From assembly GCA_022316685.1 (NCBI GenBank), contig JAKJHU010000046.1:7043001-7107000 (forward strand): a DNA stretch of 64,000 nucleotides, written 5' to 3'. This document shows, in pieces, positions 53,101 through 62,100 of the stretch (position 1 is the first letter of the stretch; the number at the start of each line of letters is the position of its first letter). The position numbers were made by a program, and so were the translations under genes. Source of the DNA: Progne subis subis. Lineage: Eukaryota > Chordata > Aves > Passeriformes > Hirundinidae. Under the pieces are notes generated by a model. That model had not been told where the DNA came from. It worked only from the letters and a program-made list of their open reading frames with translations, and made no database searches.

Positions 53101-56100
53101 ATTCTGCTTTAACAGTCCTAAACCACTTATAATTCCATCCCTCGAACCTTAGACCATTATCTTTTTAATTGCGGACAGTGAGAATGTGCACTCTCGCGAA
53201 CGTCAGTGTTTTAACCTTGTCTTTTAGGAGGTTGGTTTGTATATCAGCAGAGAAATGAAGTTCATAACAACTGTGGCATTGAAATATATTACCAGACAGA
53301 CATGCAGAGCACTTCTGAGAATATGTTTTTGGAGCTCTTCTGCCAGATAATCTCGGAGCCGTGCTTCAACACCCTGCGCACGCAGGAGCAGTTAGGTGAG
53401 TTCTCCGGAGCGGAGCGGTTGTGTGTGTGCACAGGAGCTGGCACAGTCACGCGCTCGCACGAGACCTGAGGAGGTGTTCTCTCCCTGCCTAGTGAATGCC
53501 ATTTAAAGGGCACTCGGTAAATGGAAATCATCTTAACTGCTGATGACTCAAAGAAATTCTACTGTGCACAGAGTCTAAAATAAGAACAAGCAGGCATGAT
53601 TTTTAAGATGTCTGAAATACCTGAAATCAACTCCAACTCAGAGAAGTGTGATCACTCTACAGAAAACTTCATATTAGAATTTACCAAAAGGAGATTGGAT
53701 CAGTTCCCTAAATTTCTCGATCTTCTTTGAGAATCAGTAGTAGTTTGTTTCCTGCTTGGGATCCTACTTCTAGGTGAACTTCATGATTCATAGCATCACA
53801 GAACCATTTTGGCTGAAAAAGACCTCTAAGATCACTGAGTCCCACTGTTAAATTATAAGCCCTATTTTAGAAATGCTGCTGTGTGGGTAATGGTAAGATA
53901 CCATGTTGGTGAAAACCTAAATACATTTCAGGCTTTTTAAGACTGTAGCTGTTCACCAATAAGTACCAATAATTGTTACGTGAGCCAGCAAGGCTGAGAA
54001 CTGGTGAGGTTACTCTGAACAGAAGGAGAGACGGAGACTTTGTGTGACAGCTCACGTGATTGAAATACTGGTGAGGAGGAGTACAGGTTTTCCAAAGGTG
54101 AGAAGCAGACAAATATTTCAGTGTGATGACTGCCAGAGATGTCAGGCAAGATCAGGCTTTTCATGAGCAACTAGCAGAACCAGCTGTACAATATTCATCA
54201 GAGAGATTTCAGCTGTCTTTATACCTGCTGAAAGTAGGATAGAACCCAGGTTATTTAACAGGGCTAAGTGTGGTGATGGCAGGTTTTGTATAGAAGTTGG
54301 AAGTAACCGCTTAAGAGAGGTAACTGAGGAAGAACTGGTTAAGTCCAGCACTTCATAACTGCCAAATAATAGAGCTCATGAGACTTAGGAGGGGAGATGG
54401 TAGAAATACCATCAAAATCCAGTAAACTTCATGGACTTGTTAGTAAGATTTCTGAGAAATCTTAGGGAGAAAGAAGTTCAAGAATTCAAAGTTTCCTAAA
54501 CAGTAGAAGTAGTAACAAGAATTCTTTTAATGAATAGCTCAGCAGCATGAGAAAGTGGAGGAGAAAAGTTGGCAATGATGGAAGAAAATCAGTGTTCAAA
54601 TCATTAAAATCAGAATGTTCAAATCATCAGAAAATTCAGGTGGGCTTAGTTAGTTTTCACTTAAAATGTCAGATGACTTCCAAAATAAAAACACTGGTGA
54701 TCAAAGTTCATATCTTACCCTTGAACAGGAAAAGAACAGATTAATGAGATTAAATTAGAAGCTTTTTAAAAGTTCAAAGTGTGATGAACTTGGCATTCTA
54801 TTCCAAAGAATGAAATTAGGAAATCCTGGAATTAGAAGTCCTTTAATGGAAAATCTGTGCATCATAGGGTATTGGAAAGATAGACACAGCTAAATGCTAC
54901 ATGTTTCCTTAAAAAAAAAGGAGAGAGAAAAAGCAAGGAAACTAGAGATTAGGCAGTTTAATTCTAATTCCAGGAAAATGTGAAATAATTTTTCAAGCTA
55001 GTTCTAAATTCATAGAAGGTAACTGATAGACTTCTACTGAAGTACCTGGGTGGAAGAACTACACATTTGGGTACAGGACTTAGGAAGGTCACGACTGGAG
55101 AATAGAGAATAGTTCATTTGGAAAACTGTGTTCTACAGAGCTCTGCTGTGATCCAGTGTTCCATGGTACATTTTCATCAAAATTCTGGATGATAGAAGAG
55201 TGAGGATGCTCACAGAATCTTCAGATAATACTAATTTGGGAGAGGCTGCAAGTATGTGGGAAGATAGAGTTAGAATTAAAATTAGTTTGACATTTTGGAA
55301 ACATGACTTGAATGAAGATAAGGTGCAATTTGTTAGGATTAGTTTGGCAGGAACAACCAATGGCACGGATACAAGCCAGGAAGCAACTGGCTAGGTAACA
55401 ATTTTGTAGAAAACGCTGCAGGGTACAGTGGATCAGAAGTAGGACATAAATCAGCAGTGTCACGTTGCTGTGTAAAATGCTGGGATATATAAATGGAAGC
55501 GTTCAAGATGCACTCACAGTAATATTCCTAAGTTGTTCAGATGAAAACTCAGAAATACTGTAAGCAGTTTTGACATGAGCATCATGAAACTGTAGGAAAA
55601 CTGCAAAACAACATTTAAAAGACTGAAATGTGATAGATTTGTTATTAAAAGGGTAGAGGAAGACTGAAGAAAGGATTAGCTGTTCAGATTAGAAAAGCCT
55701 GCAACAAAAAGGAAGGGAATAATACTTTCTCTCTAACTGATAAAATGGGAAGTAGTGGTCTTACTTTGTAGCAAAGAGAATTCATATTATACATTATGAA
55801 AAAATAAAGTTTCTAATGTCGAGTCTAATGAAGCACTAGACTACAGCTTCATTTCTGGATTCATCTGATCCTGATGACAGAATTGCTTTTGTTTTGTCTT
55901 AGCATGCCTCATCTCCTCCTTGGCCCTCCCCTAAACCTCAGTGAAATAAAGATGTTCTAAAAAACCACGGTGACACGTTTTGAAAACCTGCGTTATTTTA
56001 TTTATAACACAGAATTAAGTTAGCATAATACTGCATTCATGCCAAACATGCTGCATTTGGCAAGTTCAATGCTACGCCAAAGGATTTCTTTTAATTTGTG

Positions 56101-59100
56101 GCTGTTCTTTTTTTGCCAAGGTTACATTGTGTTCAGTGGCCCACGTCGGGCTAATGGCATCCAAGGACTGCGATTTATTATCCAATCTGAAAAACCACCA
56201 CACTATTTAGAGAGCAGAGTCGAAGCGTTCTTAAAAACTATGGAGAAATGCATAGAAGACATGACAGAAGAGGCCTTCCAAAAACACATCCAAGCTTTAG
56301 CAATCCGTCGTCTAGACAAACCAAAGAAGCTGTCTGCGGAATGTGCTAAATACTGGGGAGAAATCATTTCCCAGCAGTATAACTTTGACAGAGGTAAGAC
56401 AAATGGTAATTCCTTTAACACTGAATGCTCTCGTTTGGCTGCGTTTGTGACTGTTGAGTGTCACATTCATTTGGGAACAACTTAAAACTTCTACATAGCC
56501 TGTAGATAATTTACTGTCTCTTTCCCTGAGATGCAGTCAGATACATGCTGGCAGTCCTGACAGTGCACACATCCACATGAACCCTATTTCCCTTTGCGTT
56601 GTGCAGTTGTTTTGAGGGAGTGCTGGCAGAGGCAGCAGCAGGTATCTTAACTATATTTGCAGTCTGTCTCAGCTTAGAGTGGATTTGAAGAAACACTAAT
56701 TTTTTTGTGTTTTTCATCTATGATGCTTTGAAGGTTATAGGTTTGTGGGAGACCAAATGAGATCCAGCTTCTAGTGGTGATACTGAGAATGAACTGACAA
56801 TTATTTACTGTGTGGTCCTACATAATTTTTAAGTTGTATTTTTTTAAAATATTTTTAAGATGTATTTTTAATTTTTTTCAAGTACTGAGATACATTACGA
56901 ATGCAGTTAGGCACATCAGTAATACAGTTTCTAACATTAAAAAAATAATCAGTTTAGGTACAGATCAGTTTTTCCTGACAATTTCATGTCTCGACTCTTA
57001 CTCACAGCTGTAATTTTCTGTCTTCATGCATAATATGCTTGCTCCATAAAACTCATTCTGTATTCTGTGATTTCTCTTCTGCTTTCTGTGCACCGTATTG
57101 GCTTTCCATGATAGCAAATACAGTCTTCTTGCTTCATGATGACTCACTGAGCTGTTTAATAATGAAGAATTTTGACTTGTCATCTGGCTTGGGCTAGAGA
57201 GAATAAGAGCTGCTTACGAGGTTTGATGCCTGAGCCTAAGAAGTGGCACGGAAACTTGGAAACTTAACACTTGAAATACTTTTTTTTCGTGTCTGATGAA
57301 ATAGTCTGATTTTTCTCTGCCTGAAGTGGTTTTGTTTATACCATAATTGGATCAATATTATCTCTCTGGAATTTCTTACTGCTAAGTGTAGCCCTGTTTT
57401 TCATACCTCAGTCCCACTTACTATTTCCCTTGACTTTTGTATCTTTAATTCCCCTCTGCCCACTAGTAATTTTAAGTCATTAATGATTTTAATATGATTA
57501 GAATTGTCAAAATCAGAAATTCATGCTCCAGCCTTAAGAAGAGGAAGGATTTTTTGTTTGTACATTTCTAATATTACTACTTTTATTGTTTTCTCCCAAA
57601 TCTTACCTGGTTTTCCAAACTGTATCGTTGATTTTTTTTAAATTTCCTCCATATAGAAGTTCATATTACTTACCGCCTGCATTACAGGCTTGTTCACTGC
57701 CTGTTCTTTTGCACGTGTTTCTTCCTTGATCTTCTTACTAATCCTAAGAAAAGCAAGCACGCCTACAAGAAACCTTTCTGCTTTAACAACAATGGTATTA
57801 GGTGATTAGTCCATGACAATTTAATTAATATGAAGGAATATAGCAACTGAAACACGTTGTCCCCAGATATCTTAAAGGTGTGACTACTTCTTAATGGGTA
57901 TGTAGGCACCACTCCTTAACATTTCTGTAAAAGTATGTCCTACCATCGTGTTTCCTAACTGTGGATAAAAGCCATCTACAACCAGTCTGCATTAGAAATG
58001 TGTAACTGATTTGAAGATAACATACAGGAGTAGGCGTATCTATTTTAGCTACTAAATATCCCACAGTGCAATCAGTATTCATCAAAAGTGCATTTTTAGT
58101 AAGTCCAATCGAATAGACTTACTGAAATATAATTTTCTGCCAAGAAATGACACTACTGACACTTTTAGTGAAGCAAGTATTAACTTGAAAGATAACAATG
58201 AAAAGCTTTTCATTTGCAGTCTATTACAGCATCTGAATTTGAAAGAAGTATACTTTGTATAAGCAGTGTGCTAATAACCAGCTGTGGTCTGCAGGCTTAC
58301 TCTAATTTGTACCATTGTTGTGCAGATAACATTGAAGTGGCTTATCTAAAGACCCTGACCAAGGATGACATTATACAGTTCTACAAGGTAAGTTACTCAT
58401 GCAGCTGAAACGTTGCTTAGAATGAGATGGAGGTACTACTGAATCTTAATTGTACATGCTCTGAAGGGGTATGCTGACACCTCTTTTGGGTAGATGAGAA
58501 TGGATGCAGGCATCTTGTATTTCCTGAATATTACTTAGTTTAATAGTAACTGTAAAAATTGCACAGGATAATAGTGGGTTTTTTGTGTTTTTTTCCTTGC
58601 TGGCTCTTCTTGTTTCATTTATCTTTTCTTTATGGATATAAAATGTGCTGCTCTATGACCAAGACTGGCCAAAATTGCACATTTGTTCTTTTATCTTTTT
58701 CTTCATCCAGTCAATGATTCAGCTTACTTTATGGGCATGAATTGTGAATAAAACAGATATTTTTAAAGCTTTGTTCATTGTAAATCAGTAGGGATTTTTC
58801 TTCCTCTAATGGTTAGGCAGAGAAAAGGAACAGCATAATGATGCAGTAATTGTACATTTTTAACTCAGATGGGTATCCAATATAAGTGATTGAAATGTGT
58901 CCCTGTCCTGTTCCTGTCACCCCCCACCAGTATAAAAAAAAAATTGGCCGTCATTCTGTTTTGTAATGTGTAATAGACGATGGTATTTGCCTATATTGCA
59001 AAGTGCTTGTGGAGTTTTATTACTTATGGAGCAGCTGGTAGCTTTGGAAAATAAGATCAACTTAATGTCTTCAGAATTTATTATAGGGTGGAAAAATTTC

Positions 59101-62100
59101 TGCCCATGAAGAAGCATGGCATGTGTGTGTCTGTCTTTTTTTCCTGTCTTGGGCAGAGGGGGTTGTTTAATTTTTTAATAGTACGATAGCATATGTGAAG
59201 TTAGGCAGCAATTGCAAAGTTAGTAAATGGAATTTCAGTACCTGTTGTTTAATAAATGATAACTTGAAAAAGTATGTATATTCTGGGTTAGTAGGAATCT
59301 GTACTATTTTGCTTACACCAGTGCTCAATACATGATTATCCAGCATTGCAGAGCAGAAATAACAGGCTAGATTGGTGAGATAGTGCAGCTGAATTTCATG
59401 GTTGTGTTCAGGGTGATGTGCTTGCAGAAGGCTGCTAGGGACTGAAAATTCTGCAGAGATTTTAGGTTGCATTCCTGATCCTATGACAGTTAATGGCTGA
59501 ATTTCTTTTACTTACAGTTTTTCAGAGTTCCAGGCAGTACATGAATAGGCTTAACTTGATTGTAAAATAATTTACAAGTACTGTATGGATTACTTTTAAT
59601 AATATTTGAAGGCACATCCCAATATTCATCCCTCATTTTAAGGCTTAAATTAAAATTTAAATGGTCTCATTCTTTTTACTATTTTATAATGTCTAAGGAA
59701 TACTTCCTACACTTGAAGGACTTGATATTTTTTTACTCTAGGTGCTGTTGGCAATAGATGCTCCCAGAAGACACAAGGTATCAGTACACGTCCTTGCAAG
59801 GGAAATGGATTCCTGTGAGTATTGTGCTGAGTATAATATTTAATCAATTCCTGTTCCAGCAAGTCATAGTTACAGATAGCCATGTTATATCATACAAATC
59901 CACTGTAAGAAAAACTGAGCTTTGGAGATGATACACCTTTCAGAGGAAGAAGGGGGTTTTTCTAGGTTTGCTTCACATGGGTGCTTCAGATTTTTTTTGT
60001 TGATTATTTTAGACAAGTTTTTCAGCTTATCAATATTCTGAGGTACGTTGACAATAAAACAATATATCCTAAAATAGCACTTCTGTTTTTAACAAGATAT
60101 TTTAAAACACATTAAACTTTGTAATAGTCCTACAGGGGGGAAAAAAAACCCCAACCAACCCAAAAATTAGAATTTGCAGTTATCAATTCCTTGTGAGCAT
60201 TTTTTTGCCAGACAAGCAATGAATGTCCACAGTAGTATTCAGCACCCTCGAAGGGGAAAACAAACAAAACCCAAAACCTTTGGGAATGTCAAACATTTTA
60301 TTTAAACCTAAGAAGGTCAGCTTTTACTTAGGTTTTATTTTGAAGTAATATAGATCGGTTGTGCATTCTAAACTGTATTGTTCCATTTTAGAGTTCAAGA
60401 TGGAAAAGGCTAGAAGTGTTTCTGGTTAATATGAATAAACAGAGGAAAAACTTCTAAGGTTTTATTTGCAAATCTTCCCCCATTTTATACCGGATTTAAA
60501 TTCCAACATGCATTTATTTGCAAAATCAAAAATACTAAAGGCTTGTCTGTAGTGCAGAGAGAAGCAGATACTGCATGCATATCATGAAACTCCCCTCTGC
60601 CCTAGAAGGATTGATTTTTATGGTAGTGTAGAAATTGTAGTTTTGCAGCTGAGTAAGGAAGACTTGCTTCAAAGCACCTTTCCAGTTTTCATGACTGGCA
60701 GTTGCTAAATGGAAATAGTTCTAAAACTTTTCCTATCTAGAGAAGACTTCCTAAGGTGTAGTAACTCTAGTGCCAGATTGGGTATTACTTGCTTGGAATG
60801 GTATCTTCCCAAGACAGGGGTGAGCTTGCAAGACAACCTAACCAGTGATTACTTACAGAAATTAAAACAAATCCTGAAACAACTCCCTAGTCCTAAATCT
60901 TTTAATCTGGTATTTGGCCTTTCTTATGTTATGGGGGGGGGGGGGGGGGGGGGGGGAAAGGAGTTTAGAATTGCAAAAATAAGTTTAGGGGTAATGGGAG
61001 TAGGACGTGCATAGTGATAGGCAGGGAGTACTTGGGGTTGCTGTCCAGATTTTTGGTACCTGTAGAAACCTCTACACTTGATAGGTGTGTCCCCATCAAA
61101 TAATGTGCTGTTCTTGCACTGCTCTTGTCTGTACCACTGGTGTTTGCTGCTGTTCTCATAATTTGTACTGAGAAGCAGTTTTAAGTATTGATTGATCAAC
61201 AGATTAGCAATTTTTATTTCTACATTCTCTTTATGTGTAGGTAAAATGAATAAAAGCCACTGCCTCAGCTCATGTTTTCAGATAAAATAGTGGATTAATG
61301 TCTGTATTTCTAAAGATAGATGTGGAGTATAAAAGCAAAACATTGATGAAAGATGAAACCTTTAGTGATACTTTAAAATTTAAATTTTTAATTTTTTAAA
61401 AATTAAAATATTTAAATAAATGTGCTTTATTTAGATACCTGTCTTATAAGAAAAAACAGTTAATCAATTATGTAAATGATAGTCATTAAATTATGGTCCC
61501 AAATGATTTTTGCTGATGTTAAATAGGCCCTGTTGTTGGAGAATTTCCATGCCAAAATGATGTGAACCTGGCACCAGCACCACCACTACCACAGGTAAAA
61601 AGAAACAACACAAAAAACATCTTAGCCTGCATTCTTAATCTAGAGGTTTTGTATCATTTAATATGAGTTTATAGGGAGAAACAGACCTTGGGAAATTCCT
61701 GCTGTCATGGGACTGATGTTTTAGCGCTTTTCTACAGGCATTTTTGTCCTCACTAACAATGGGGATTTTCCTGATTTTTCTTTTTATCAATTTGTCCATT
61801 TACTTCTGTTCTTTTTAGTTCTCTGAAATGAAAGCTATTAGTAGTAGTAAACTACACTGGGTATCTGCACAGTGGAGTAAATACAGATGATTATTGTCTG
61901 AAAGTGCTGATTCTATATGGTCAGATAAATCAGGTGTCAAGAGAGAGATGCATATGCATCAACAAATTTATCACCTTTGTTTAAAAAAACCCAAGCAACC
62001 CACCAACCCCAAAGTAACTACAAAACCAGCTACTTGGTAATTAAATTAAAGCTTAAAATATTAATGTACATTTCTGTCAATGTGTTTAGTTGTGGTGGAA

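Larger units (their letters stand above)
53396..56120 (+). other. IDE: IDE intron 20
   Basis: 2.7 kb. Holds a minus-strand CR1 tail (53785-53852), a 22-bp imperfect tandem repeat (about 54585-54630) and a degraded ancient CR1-like copy (about 54700-55830). Confidence 0.7.

Noticed and set aside
56039..56120. Open frame extending upstream of IDE exon 21 with an ATG
   Set aside because: The acceptor at 56119-56120 restores the conserved QLGYIVF junction. The upstream residues have no counterpart in IDE.
61374..61420. AT-rich inverted repeat before IDE exon 24
   Set aside because: Composed of A and T runs only; self-complementarity is expected in such sequence and the arms do not match well beyond about 12 bp.
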